DNA of 64,000 bases from Conus ventricosus (Eukaryota > Mollusca > Gastropoda > Neogastropoda > Conidae), in contig CM031615.1 in NCBI GenBank assembly GCA_018398815.1, positions 49,450,382-49,514,381 of the forward strand, read 5' to 3'. The notes beneath the pieces are model-generated. The model ran no database searches. It was not told where the DNA came from and worked only from the letters and a program-made list of their open reading frames with translations. Each line of letters opens with the position of its first letter. Position 1 is the first letter of the stretch. Positions 44,751-54,990 of this stretch are shown one piece after another. A program made the translations under genes and the position numbers.

Positions 44751-46198
44751 ACTTCTTAAATAACGCCCAGCATGGTTTTAGACAGCGAAGGAGTTGTGAG
44801 ACTCAACTTATAACAACTCTCAATGATTTCAGTAACTGTCTTAACAACAGACAGCAAATAGATGCAATTTTATTAGACTTTTCTAAAGCCTTTGATAAGG
44901 TTGACCATGAGGGCCTGCTGCTTAAATTAGAACACATTGGCATTGGCGGTTCTTTGCTAAAATGGGCTAGATCATTCCTCGTTGGGAGAACGCAGAAAGT
45001 TGTTGTGGAAGGGTCGTCATCCCATTGTAAACCAGTCTTGTCAGGTGTACCACAGGGAACTGTTCTGGGGCCCTTGTTTTTCTTAATTTATATAAATGAC
45101 ATAAGTAGAAATCTCTCTCCTGGAACTACTATAAGGCTTTTTGCAGATGACAGTTTAGTATATAGAACAATCAGAAGCAAGAATGATACACGCATTCTAC
45201 AAGAAGATCTAAACGCGTTACAAGAGTGGGAAAGAACTTGGAAAATGGAATTTCATCCCCAAAAGTGCCAAGTGTTGCGTATATGTAACAAACGCTCACC
45301 AATTAGATCAGATTATTCTATCCATAATACTATTCTAAAAGAAACTAATGCTGCAAAATATTTAGGCGTGATTATAGATAGTCGTCTCAAATGGAAAGAA
45401 CATTACAATTTAGTATGTAAGAAAGCAAATAACATCTTAGCTTTCTTATACAGGAATATCAATGACTGCCCCCAAAAGGTTAAAGACGACTGCTACAAAA
45501 CACTGGTTAGACCAGTACTGGAATATGGTTGCTCAGTTTGGGATCCTTACCATCTAAAGGACATTGATAACCTCGAAAAGATTCAGAAGAGAGCAGCACG
45601 GTTCGTAACAGGGAACCACATCAAAGAAAAGGGGAATACTAGGAAGAACATGAGGAAATTAGAATGGAAACCCTTAGAAGAGAGAAGAGCTTTTATTAAA
45701 CTTAACACCTTTTTCAAAGGCAGAGCTAAAGTAATTGATATTCCAATGGAACAACTAGTATTGAATAAAAGTAGCACCAGGAGTGGCGGGCAATGTTATA
45801 CCATACCTGCATCAAATATTGACAGCCACTTACATTCTTTTTATCCCAGTTCTGTACGGCTGTGGAACTCACTGCCGGGTGCCATCAAGATTGCCACGGG
45901 TGCAATCTCATTCAAAAAACAGATTGATTCGACAGTTTTGAGATCTGCATATTGACGATTTTCTATTTTTACTTCCCCAGATATTTTACTAGACCCTATT
46001 ACCTGGGCCTGAATTTGGCCATTGCTTTTAACTTCTTGAATATCGAGTGCGACCCCTTGTTTCCAAATTTGCTCCAGGGGCCAACAGTCTGAGTCGCACT
46101 GTTTTATGTTATTTTATTTTACTTTTTAACATGCGCGCTGGTGACCTACTCGTTTTTGAGTGAACCAGTATTTTAGGAAGAAGAAGAAGAAGAAGAAA
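44751..46198 (+). mobile_element. LINE-B, 5'-truncated reverse-transcriptase copy nested in LINE-A
   Basis: Starts inside the reverse transcriptase (NNAQHGFRQRRSCETQL) and stays open to a stop at 45,953-45,955. Motifs are DAILLDFSKAFDKVDHEGLL, GVPQGTVLGPLFFLIYINDI, LFADDSLVY, FHPQKCQVLRI, YLGVIIDSRLKW, VRPVLEYGCSVWDPY and RLWNSLPGAIK. A 3' untranslated part follows with GCGCGCTGGTGACCTACTCG and TGAGTGAACCAG, ending in (GAA)n at 46,176-46,198. By chance its frame continues the frame of LINE-A upstream, giving one chimeric 497-codon ORF from 44,462. Confidence 0.9.
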
Positions 46199-46743
46199 CT
46201 GTGTGGCACCCCGACATAAAACACTCTGCAAAGAATTAGAAGATGTGCAGCGCCGAGCCACAAAGTTGATCTCCTCAATCAGAGAACTACCATATTCAGA
46301 AAGACTAGAGCGACTTGACCTGCCCAGCCTGGAGCACCGACGTCTCAGAGGGGATATGATTGATACCTTTAAGTACGTCCATGGAATCTACAAGACCGTA
46401 AAACCTAAGCTGGAAACTCCCAAGGACGTAGGCACAAGAGGAAATGTGATGAAACTTTCCATGCACCATACTCACTGCGATACCAGGAAACATTTCTTCA
46501 GTGAAAGAGTCGCCAAAACATGGAACAGTCTCCCAGACGAAGTGGTCCTGGCACCTTCAGTAGAAGCGTTTAAGTGTAGGCTGGATGCTTGCTGGAGGAA
46601 GAAACCAGACCAGTACAACCCGTCTTGCCAATAAGCCACGCATGCAAAGTTATTAGTATGCTAGCCGTATAACCCACACGGATCGATGAACAGGACTTCA
46701 ATGAAGACCTCACACATCGTATAGTTCAAGTTCAAGTTCAAGT
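46199..46743 (+). mobile_element. LINE-A, 3' piece and tail
   Basis: LINE-A resumes right after the (GAA)n of LINE-B. VWHPDIKH joins the interrupted thumb, then LEDVQRRATKLISSIREL, RLRGDMIDTFKYVHGIYK, DTRKHFFSERVAKTWNSLP and SVEAFKCRLDACW follow, to a stop at 46,632-46,634. The 3' untranslated region ends in three AGTTCA units at about 46,721-46,742, a short tail microsatellite as expected for CR1-type elements. Confidence 0.88.
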
Positions 46744-47339
46744 ATGACTGACCTGCATTACCACCTACTCCTGGAAACAGAGAAGAGCGGAGAAACTTGC
46801 TCTGCTTACCTGCCTTCTACAGACATACAAGATCTGTAACAAGCTTGTTGCAATTACCTCAAGAAAGTCAGTTGGTCACACTGACTAAGAAAAGTGAAGA
46901 AGTCAAGTAGCCTAAGACCCTTCAGAGGACTAATTAGGTTACCGTCTACCATCTTCCATCAACTGCAGAGGAAATAATCTCAATGTCTTCCCAAGTGGCG
47001 GATTCGATCACACCAGATCTACAGAACCCAGTATCATTCGACCGTTTCACACAATGTCTTCAGGAGCTTCGTACATTTTTTTTTTTAAAGAAAAAGAAGG
47101 AAAAGAAAAAGCCGTTGCCAAGACGTTTAAACATCTTTTTTCTAAACTTGCGCGCACGCATGTGTGTGTGTGTGTGTGTGTGTGCGCGCACATTTCTTCT
47201 TCTTCTTCTCTCCGTAAGGGCCGGGTTCATTTCTGAACGTAAGTGGCCCTGCGATGACGTATCGTTAATTCCGGCCGCGGAAGGTGCCTCCAGGAATCTA
47301 GGTTTGGGGGGGGGGGGGGGGGGGGGGGGGGGGCAATTA
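46744..47339. other. No gene seen; contains 28-G run
   Basis: Unique-looking sequence with (GT)n at 47,161-47,185 and 28 consecutive G at 47,306-47,333. A plus frame starting ATGTCTTCCC at 46,983 has no recognised domain and runs into low-complexity sequence. Confidence 0.45.
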
Positions 47340-48846
47340 AAACTATGTACAGGGCAGTAGGGAGGGTCACGGGGTGCCCACAAGTGGCTGCAGAGCCCTG
47401 CTGCCACCGAGTCGTGAGCGGAACATCTCCAGTGACGTTGCTGATGTCGTAGAGGTGGGGAGGCTGTTCCAGTCTGAGGTTGTCCTCGGGAAGGTGTTGT
47501 TTATTGCCTTGTGGAAATCCTGTTGTTGGTATAGCCTTGCTCCTCTTGTTCTTGGGTCAGAGTCCCTGATGTAGTTTGCAGGTGAGATTCCAACAAGATT
47601 GTGCTTGATCTTATACAGCATAATTAGTCTATTCTTTGTTCTTCTTTCTTCCAATGACTCCCATCCTAAGGTGTTGAGCATGTTGGTGACAATGCCGGGT
47701 GTTCTTTCAAAGTAGTTGTTGTGGGTGTATCTGGCTGCTCGTCTTTGGACAGCTTCGAGTGATTTCTTGTCCTTCTCTTCATATGGATCCCACACAGTTG
47801 ACGCATATTCTAATGTGGGGCGCACCATGGTGGTGTAGGTTGCCGCTTTAACTTTTGTTGTACATTCTTTAAAGTTGCGCCTCAGGAAGCCCACTGTTTT
47901 GTTTCCTTTTGCGGTGATGTTTTTGATGTGGCTGGTCCATGTTAGGTCATCTGATATGGTAACTCCCAGGTATTTGCTTTCTTTGGTCGTCTCTAGAGCC
48001 TGTCTATGGAGGTAGTAGTCGGACACTAGCGGTGGTTTATTCTTGTCTGCTAGGATGCGGATGATGTTGCATTTACTGGGGTTAAAGTTCATTTGCCACA
48101 TTTCTTCCCAGCCTTCAAGTGCGTCCAGGTCTTTTTGGAGTAGTCTCTGGTCTTGGATTCCTTTCATTTGCTTATAAAGAAGGCTGTCGTCTGCGAAAAG
48201 TTTGACTTTTGCGTGTTTCACAACATCAGGAAGGTCGTTGATGTACAATAGGAAAAGTAGCGGTCCAAGAACAGTGCCTTGGGGTACTCCTGATGTTACT
48301 GGGGTGGTAGATGAGTATACACCCTCAAGCGCTACTTTTTGTGTTCTCCCTGTCAAAAACGATTTGATCCACTTATGTGTGTTTCCTCTAACTCCGTAGG
48401 CCTCAAGTTTGTGCATGAGTCGCTGATGTGGCACCTTGTCGAAGGCCTTGCTGAAATCTAACAAGATTGCGTCTGTTTGGCCTTTAGCAGCAAGGTTTTT
48501 TGCGATGTCGTGGACGGTCTCTAAAAGTTGGGTTTCGCATGACCTGGATTTTCTGAATCCATGCTGTACGTCTGTGAGGATGTTGAAGCTGTCAAGGTGT
48601 TGCATGACGCTGCTATGTATGATGTGCTCGAGGAGCTTGCACGTTATTGACGTGAGGGACACAGGCCTGTAGTTTGCTGGCTGGTGGCGATCTCCCTTTT
48701 TGAAGATCGGCACTACTAGGGCGTCCTTCCAGTCCTGTGGTACTTTTCCTTCGTCGAGTGACATTTGGAATAGTTCTGTCAGCACTGGTGCAAGCTCCTC
48801 CGCACCATTCTTCAGGATAAAGGCTGGGATGTTGTCTGGTCCTATT
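47340..48846 (-). mobile_element. LINE-C, 5'-truncated, reverse-transcriptase frame intact
   Basis: The minus strand is open from the 5' break at about 48,846 to a stop at 47,367-47,369 (about 490 codons). Motifs in order: PAFILKNGAEELAPVLTELF, VPQDWKDALVVPIFKKGD, NYRPVSLTSITCKLLE, VQHGFRKSRSCETQLLETV, DAILLDFSKAFDKVPHQRL, SGVPQGTVLGPLLFLLYIND, KLFADDSLLYKQ, NFNPSKCNIIRI, KYLGVTISDDLTWTSHI, MVRPTLEYASTVWDPYEE, RRAARYTHNNYF, SDWNSLPTSTTS. Endonuclease and N-terminal parts are lost. The absence of stops suggests a young insertion. CR1/Jockey-like; no RNase H seen. Confidence 0.92.
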
Positions 48847-48849
48847 CAT

Positions 48850-48920
48850 ATGTTATTATTATTGCGCGCTGGTGACCTCATTTTTGAGTGAACCAGCTTT
48901 TTAGGAAGAGAAGAAGAAAA
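48850..48920 (+). mobile_element. Solo 3' tail of the LINE-B family
   Basis: GCGCGCTGGTGACCTCATTT, TTGAGTGAACCAGCTTTTTA and GGAAGAGAAGAAG repeat the last 70 bases of LINE-B (46,132-46,198), on the plus strand. It abuts the 5' break of LINE-C within a few bases, so the two may share an insertion event or LINE-C broke the same site. Confidence 0.8.
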
Positions 48921-49202
48921 ACAAACGAGCAGAAATTCCGTTTGCCTTTTGTGCGAAGGTAGAAAAGTGGCGATCTTGAGGAGAATTACGTTTGTTTGCG
49001 GTTAAAAACATTTTGTCCCACAGGCCATGCCACATGGGAATAAATTCGTCATGCCGAAAAGCAGACTATTTGAAGATAGGGTAGACATTCAGAATAGTGA
49101 TCTGGCACCGTAGACGACGATACTTCACTTTGGCATGAGTTGTATGTCTTTCTGCATCAAGATTGTTGAATGCTTGTAAGCCTTTATGTTTATGCAGATT
49201 AA

Positions 49203-49524
49203 GGGGCCGATAGCTCAGTTGGTAGAGCGCCGGACTCGTGATCCTGGGGTTGCGGGTTCGAATTTCGGTATAGGGGGATTTTTCCCTCGGAGTTAACATT
49301 GGTTCTGACTCCATCCCCCCAATAGTCGTTCGGATGGGACTATAAACCGAGGTCTAGTCTGTGTCACATGCACTAAAGACCATACACGGACTCTAAAGAT
49401 CCCGATGCTCATGTCCTAAGACGGGTGAGTACCGGCTACACGAAAATACACAATGCATACACAATGATGTTAATAATGGTCAACCTGATGACCGCTGAAC
49501 ATTACTGGAAGAAGAAGAAGAAGA
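49203..49524 (+). mobile_element. tRNA-derived SINE, family 2, with (GAA)n tail
   Basis: The head has A-box TAGCTCAGTTGGTAGAGC and B-box-like GGGTTCGAATT, spaced as in a tRNA. CCCTCGGAGTTAACATTGG and TTCTGACTCCATC form the core shared with the family 1 SINEs. A body distinct from family 1 follows, including AAGATCCCGATGCTCATGTC and AAATACACAATGCATACACA, and a (GAA)n tail at 49,507-49,524 like that of LINE-B. It is not a functional tRNA gene. Antisense frames over the head are artefacts. Confidence 0.88.
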
Positions 49525-49612
49525 TGGTCGTAGCTCTGTTCAAAAGTGTAATCTAGACTCGGACAGACATGCAGTTTACTCGACTTCATATCTGGGGTCG
49601 CTTTTGCCGGGG

Positions 49613-49923
49613 GTGCACCCCGATAGATCCCCGCACCGATAGATCCCTAACCCTATCCCTTTGCGGGGATCTACCGATGCGGGGATCTATCGGTGCGGGG
49701 ATCTATCGGTTCGGTGCAGGGATCTATCGGTGCGGGGATCTATCGGGATGACCCCTTTGCCGGCGCGGGTGCACCCCGATAGATCCCCGCACCGATAGAT
49801 CCCTAACCCGAACCCTAACCCTATCCCTTTGCGGGGATCTACCGATGCGGGGATCTATCGGTGCGGGGATCTATCGGTTCGGTGCAGGGATCTATCGGTG
49901 CGGGGATCTATCGGGATGACCCC
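49613..49923. repeat. Duplicated fold-back repeat built from GGGGATCTATCGGTGC words
   Basis: Two direct units, 49,613-49,755 and 49,769-49,923. Each begins GTGCACCCCGATAGATCC and ends with GGGATCTATCGGGATGACCC, its inverse. The left arm has two CGATAGATCC words and the right arm four or five GGGATCTATCGG words, so each unit can fold into a GC-rich hairpin. The loop holds CCCTAACCCTATCCC; in unit 2 it is longer by CGAACCCTAACC, resembling the TTAGGG telomere repeat. GCCGGCG words mark the unit boundaries. Confidence 0.88.
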
Positions 49924-52459
49924 GCCGGCGCCACTTGATCCTGATTTTGTGCACTAGGCATAGCAGTTCCCGATTTTAGATGACGAGCCGTATATTGAAA
50001 CAGCTTGCCACAGGGCGTGATTAACTTCAGTTTAAAACAAATGATTTTTAATAATTGCATCATTGGTCAAAAATGGGATTAGCGTTACGTACTTTCAGTT
50101 TTCTGGCGACTGCCACTATGCGTCTGCGTTCTAACTCCCAACCCTCCCTTTTTCCACTTCTTCTCAAGCACCCACACTCATAAGGTAGATCTTACTATGC
50201 AGACTGGTACATAGGATAAGAATAGAAAGTAGGAAAGAAAAGTGACCCATCCAAGGCCTTTCAGCAGCCTTCATCGGCTGATGGAAAAAAATGCAGAAAT
50301 ATTTTTTTCACTCATGGAAACATAGATATTGGTGGCACAGACAGTCCCAGGTCCCCAGTAACGGCATGTTCCAATCCCTGACGGTCTTTGGAAAGAAGTA
50401 ATTCTGCTGGTGTTTTGTGTGAAATTACAGGCAGCAGTAGTTGAGGCTTGAACAACTTGGACTTAAATATCTTCAAAACTATGTTGCTGCAGTGCTATTA
50501 AGGAAAAGGCTGGGCTGGGAATCCTGTCATGACACTTTTGTTACACAACATTTTTGTTACTTGTAACCACTTAAGAAAATGTATGTAGGCCTACTGTGAC
50601 TGGAACCCCACCCATCAGCCCCACCCCCCACTCTCTCTCCCTGGCCTGCTATCAGTAAATTATGATACTGTTGCAACTAGAAAGCTACTATGAACACTCA
50701 TAAAGACGCCAATGATGCTTGGAAAAAACAAAGTCCACATCAGTTTATTCACATGATCTTTATTTATTTTGGTTTGAGATGGGGGTAGGGGTGGGGTGAT
50801 GGGAGGCCTACTGGACTTTTTTTGCTGTTACTGTGTAACTTTTCAACACTTGTAGCCCGCCTTGGCTTAAGGCTGTGTCAGACCATTTGACATAGGCTAC
50901 ATCAAAATGTTGTTATGCTCTGCATAGTTATGCGTGGATTGTCTTCAGTTGTGACAAGCTCCTAGCATAACATTAGCAGTCTCCAAAATTCCTTGGAGTC
51001 GGAGTTTGGCTGCCCATTGGCAGGGTAATCAAAAACGGTCACACAGGTAATGTTCTCATCCGTAGCTGATGCATTTGTACCATAGTGTTCAAGTACTTTG
51101 GCTGTTCGGATGGCCCCTGGAGTCTTTTAGCCAGGGGACGACAACAATAACAGCACTTGTAGCACTCATGTGCAGAACAGGCTGGCAGAAATGTCAAACT
51201 GTGTGGTGTGATTAGTGGAACCCTTGGTGATCTGTAGCCTTCATAGCTTAAGTCATGCATTTGCCGAAGAATATTTCTACCCCAATTTCCTTCATCTGTT
51301 TAGTTTCCTTGACGCTTGTGGTGCCAGCTGTACTGAATGTGGGCAAATTTCAGCACTAGCTTGTAAGACTTTTCATCTCTTTTAATGCTTGTAACGTCAT
51401 CCATTCCAGAACAGTTCTGCCTGTTACTAGTTAGAGCTTTCTTTCTTTCTTTTTTTCTTTTTTCTTTTTCTTTTTTTAAAAATGATAAACAACAGTGCTC
51501 TATCTTAAGTCTACTACTATATCTTTTCCTTTCATTCTACTGTTTAAAGCAAACAGCCTTCTGACAGTATCTTCCCCTGTATTAGTGTATACTGTGACAT
51601 TGGTCCTGAGTCTTTTTGCCACATTGTTGCTGCGTCAGCACAGAAAGGACAAATAGAAAAGGAGAGAGAGAGAGAGACTAGAGAGAGAAAGGAAGAGTTA
51701 GATCACTTCATTGTGACTTGACATTGAACCAATGATGAGAAGAATTAATTTGCATTATACGATATTTGATAAAATAATAAGAACTGGGTAAACTTGCATA
51801 TGATAGACCACCTCCCTGGGTTCCTTGCCCAAGGTCTCCTGCAGATACTCTCATTTTCTTGACTTCTGCCCAACAAGAGCTACACTATCAATATGAAGAT
51901 AAACACACACATACACAAACGCACATATGCATGCATGCATGTACATGCTTGGACACCTACTGCATGTTAAAGGTGCTGCAAATGAAGTAACCAGAAATAC
52001 TATCCTTTTTTTTCTGTGACGATTGTTCTATAATCTATTTGACAAACAAACAAACAAAAAAGCGGAATCATGATTCCAGAGAAATATTGTGAAGAAAGAT
52101 CATCAATTACTTGTTTCTTGGCTGATATGAGCAAGACATGTTGTTGAAATAGCCTAGCTTGCCATGGAGGCCATTTCGTTAATGTAGGCTTTTTCTATCC
52201 AGAATATGAAATATTATGGATGTGTTTGTGTATGCCTGGACACATTTAGCTCGGATTTGTATATATCTGTGTTGTGTGTCTTCTGTAGTGTTGGTGTCTA
52301 CAGTTGCCTGCAACTGTGTTTGACTGCTATAATATTAAAGATATGACGAATGTATAGTATCGTTGCTTATTGTCATATGATTTTGCAGATATGTTACATG
52401 AGTCAAGCAAGGCATAACTTATCTTTGGATAGAATGTGACTGACACCGCCACAGAAACC
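49924..52459. other. 2.5 kb without a recognised gene
   Basis: Unique-looking DNA upstream of the zinc-finger gene; it may hold its promoter and 5' untranslated exons. A (GA)n run lies at 51,661-51,695. A 54-codon minus frame at 50,965-51,126 (reads AKVLEHYGTNASATDEN and VTVFDYPANGQPNSDSKEFW, then a stop) has coding-like composition but no recognised family. Confidence 0.45.
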
Positions 52460-52617
52460 ATGGAAGGTGTGACGGAGAGTCATGATGGCATGGACACTGA
52501 TGCGAAGGACCTGTGTTCTGTCCAACTGGAGAGAGAAGTTTTGGATCGGTGGCTCCGGATCAAAGAGTCGGAGGGACTCCATTCTGACTCTGACACTGCT
52601 CTTCTGCTGTTGAAGTG
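52460..52617 (+). CDS. C2H2 zinc-finger protein, exon 1 (N-terminal)
   Basis: The ATG at 52,460 has an ideal context (ACC before, G after); an in-frame TAG lies 30 bases upstream. The exon encodes 52 residues that are acidic and lack fingers. They include LEREVLDRWLRIKESEGLHS and DTALLLLK, and the exon ends with the first two bases of a cysteine codon at the donor TG/GTAAGT (52,618). Joining to the acceptor at 54,990 gives LLLLKCYENHHRSQWY in frame. This short non-finger module, split by an intron just after the helix-like LLLLK, resembles the N-terminal piece of many invertebrate multi-finger genes. A possible 5' untranslated exon acceptor lies at TTTTGCAG near 52,388. Confidence 0.78.
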
Positions 52618-53124
52618 GTAAGTTAATCAAAGAATGAAACGGTGAGAAATAACCAGATGTTTTTAACAATCACTAAAGTAATCAACGTAACCCCACACTC
52701 ACTGATTAACTGTACACTGGTAATAGGTTGGGTTTTTTTTATGTTCACATAGTCTGAGTTGTCTGACAAAATCCTTCTGGATAGGTGCCAACTCTGCTGA
52801 ATTTTTCTGGCATTTCTTTATATTGAAAATAATACCCCAACTAAGCTGGATTTGAGGAATAATCCAGAATTTCAGAATTTGAAAAAAAACCAAGAGTGGT
52901 TTGGAAAGTAGGGCTTATGAAATATTGCAGAATAAAGCCCAACTGATATTATTTGAACGTTGGCAGTTATATGAAGTGGAAAGTGCAAACGCCACATTCA
53001 CCGGCTGCAGCAGTAGGGGGTTAGAAATACCCAGAGTTCACCCCACCCTACCCCCTTCATCCCCTGATTCCTGAATTGTGACTCGAGAAGGTCGGCAGCT
53101 ATGCATTTGCGAGTACAGTTTTCA

Positions 53125-53400
53125 TTCAGACACCATTCACAAGCAAACACTTTTTTCTTTTGCTTTCTCAACTCAACTCAGGGCATTACTCTCATGCTGC
53201 TTGCAGCCCCAGCCCATGCGTCAGTAGTCCACAGGCAACAGTCAGAAGCAAGTCTCCTCGAGGCAACCCACCAGAAGAGACACTGCACGGTTGCCAGGTT
53301 TCTTTCGTGGTGTTTTGATCCAACCTATTCAGGGCAGCACCTGCTAAGGCTGCGGCTTAGTTAACTAATTGCTTAGTTAGGCAGTTAGAGAAAGAGCTGG
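53125..53400 (+). repeat. Interspersed repeat family A, copy 2
   Basis: CATTCACAAGCAAACACTT, GTCCACAGGCAACAGTCA, GAGGCAACCCACCAGAAGAG and ACACTGCACGG blocks match 61,148-61,500 and, less well, 2,785-3,040. It lies in zinc-finger intron 1. Confidence 0.65.
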
Positions 53401-53815
53401 TCAGAGAACGTGACAGAATGGACAAACCTCTGGCTGCCAGAACTCTTGTGAGAAGCGGAGGACAGACCGCGATGAAGAAGATCGGTAGAGTTGTCCTCAT
53501 GTCCCCTCAACGACCGTTTAGATTGCGAGAATGAGATGAGATGAGTTAATTGAAGAACGAATAAGAGTGAGTGTCCCCACCTGCAGGTTGCTACTCATCC
53601 TTTCATGGACAGTCCCCAGGAACTTGCCCACAATGACTCTGATACAAACCAGCCAAGAAAATTTGAGTAAGAAAAATGAAAACGAACAACCATGCTCTGA
53701 TGAATATTCTGATTTTTTTTTTGTAACTGTGAATACATTCTATCTAAAGGCATAGATTTGAATTTGATCTATCTGTCCGTCTGTCTGTCTGTCCATCTGT
53801 CTGTCTGTCTGTCTC

Positions 53816-53830
53816 TCTGATGCTTTACAC
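53816..53830. repeat. Left target-site duplication of LINE-D
   Basis: TCTGATGCTTTACAC, repeated exactly at 54,954-54,968 on the far side of LINE-D. Confidence 0.9.
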
Positions 53831-54953
53831 CGTGGACCTTTTTCACACCAGAGATTCGTTTCGATCTTGCAGCTTTTCGCAAAGAGTCTACCAGCTCTCT
53901 GGCGTACAAGGCATTGTATGCTGACCTCTGTTCGAAATTCCCATCCTATCAAAAAGTTTTCACTGACGGTTCCAAGTCTGAGGATGGAGTGGCCTGTGCA
54001 GCCTACTGCCCTGGGGCTCCTTCTCAGATACTGTTGGAACATATACATTCAGATGCTTCTGTCTATTCTGCTGAACTTACTGCTCTGGTTCTGGCTTTGA
54101 AGATAATCTCACATTCTTCAAAGAGGGATTTTCTGGTTCTGTCGGATTCGCTGTCAGCTTTGGAAGCCATAGCTGGCCGCAACCTTCAGCATCCAGAACT
54201 TTTGCATTTCTTTGAACTTTTTAGCAAGTTGAAAGCGGACGGTTACAACATTACTCTTGCTTGGGTTCTTGGTCATGTTGGCATCGGCGGGAATGAAATG
54301 GTTGATCGTTTAGCCAAGAACGCCACAAGAGAGAAACTGTCCAACATTTATATCCCCTGCTCAGATGTGAAACCCAAAATTAACGATTATGTGAGAGACC
54401 TCTGGCAGGAGGATTGGAACACACAGACGAGTAACAAACTCTTTCAGATCCGTCCAAACCTTAAGGACTTCCTCCCATCTATGTCGGGAGGTCGTAAAGA
54501 GGAAACGGTTCTGTGCCGGCTGCACACCGGCCATTCGTATTTTACCCATTCTTACCTTTTAAAGAATGAAGAAGCTCCGTGGTGCATTCCATGTCATGCG
54601 CCACTCACAATGAAACATGTTCTTTTAGAGTGTTGGGACTTGCATGATGTGAGACACAAACATTTTACAGCAGAGTCCATGAAGATCCTGTTCAGGGATG
54701 TCCCGCCTGATGTGATCCTTGAGTTTTTGAGAGAGATTAACATTTTTCATCTGATTTAAGATTTTACGGAAGAAAGATTTTTAACGAAGTTTCTGGTGCG
54801 TTTCTAGACGATGTCTTTTACTGAGATGTGTGAAAGTTTTTTTTTTTTTTTTTTTTTTTTTTCAAATGACTGGTGAGTTGATTTTAACGTGGTGACAGCC
54901 CTGATGTGGCCCTTTGCGGTCGGCTGGGCTATAAGCAACATTATCTTATCTTA
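53831..54953 (+). mobile_element. LINE-D: RNase H-bearing LINE 3' end with 15-bp target duplication
   Basis: An open frame from before 53,914 to a stop at 54,757-54,759 encodes an RNase H domain. The four catalytic acidic positions are visible: FTDGSKS, YSAELTALVLAL, VLSDSLSALEA and GHVGIGGNEMVDRLAK. A cysteine/histidine C-terminal motif follows (CRLHTGH, THSYLL, CIPCHAPLTMKHVLLEC), typical of I-group LINEs. The reverse transcriptase is missing (5' truncation). The 3' end has a T-run at about 54,838-54,862, then GGTCGGCTGGGCTATAAGC and TTATC repeats. Flanked by exact 15-bp duplications, so it is a recent insertion in zinc-finger intron 1. Confidence 0.93.
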
Positions 54954-54990
54954 TCTGATGCTTTACACACTTTAATTTCTGTATTAACAG

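Noticed and set aside
49203..49275. Functional tRNA gene
   Set aside because: Polymerase III boxes are present, but the acceptor and anticodon arms do not pair in register and a SINE body and (GAA)n tail follow.
49066..49314. Minus-strand 82-codon ORF
   Set aside because: Antisense reading of the SINE head, a common annotation artefact.
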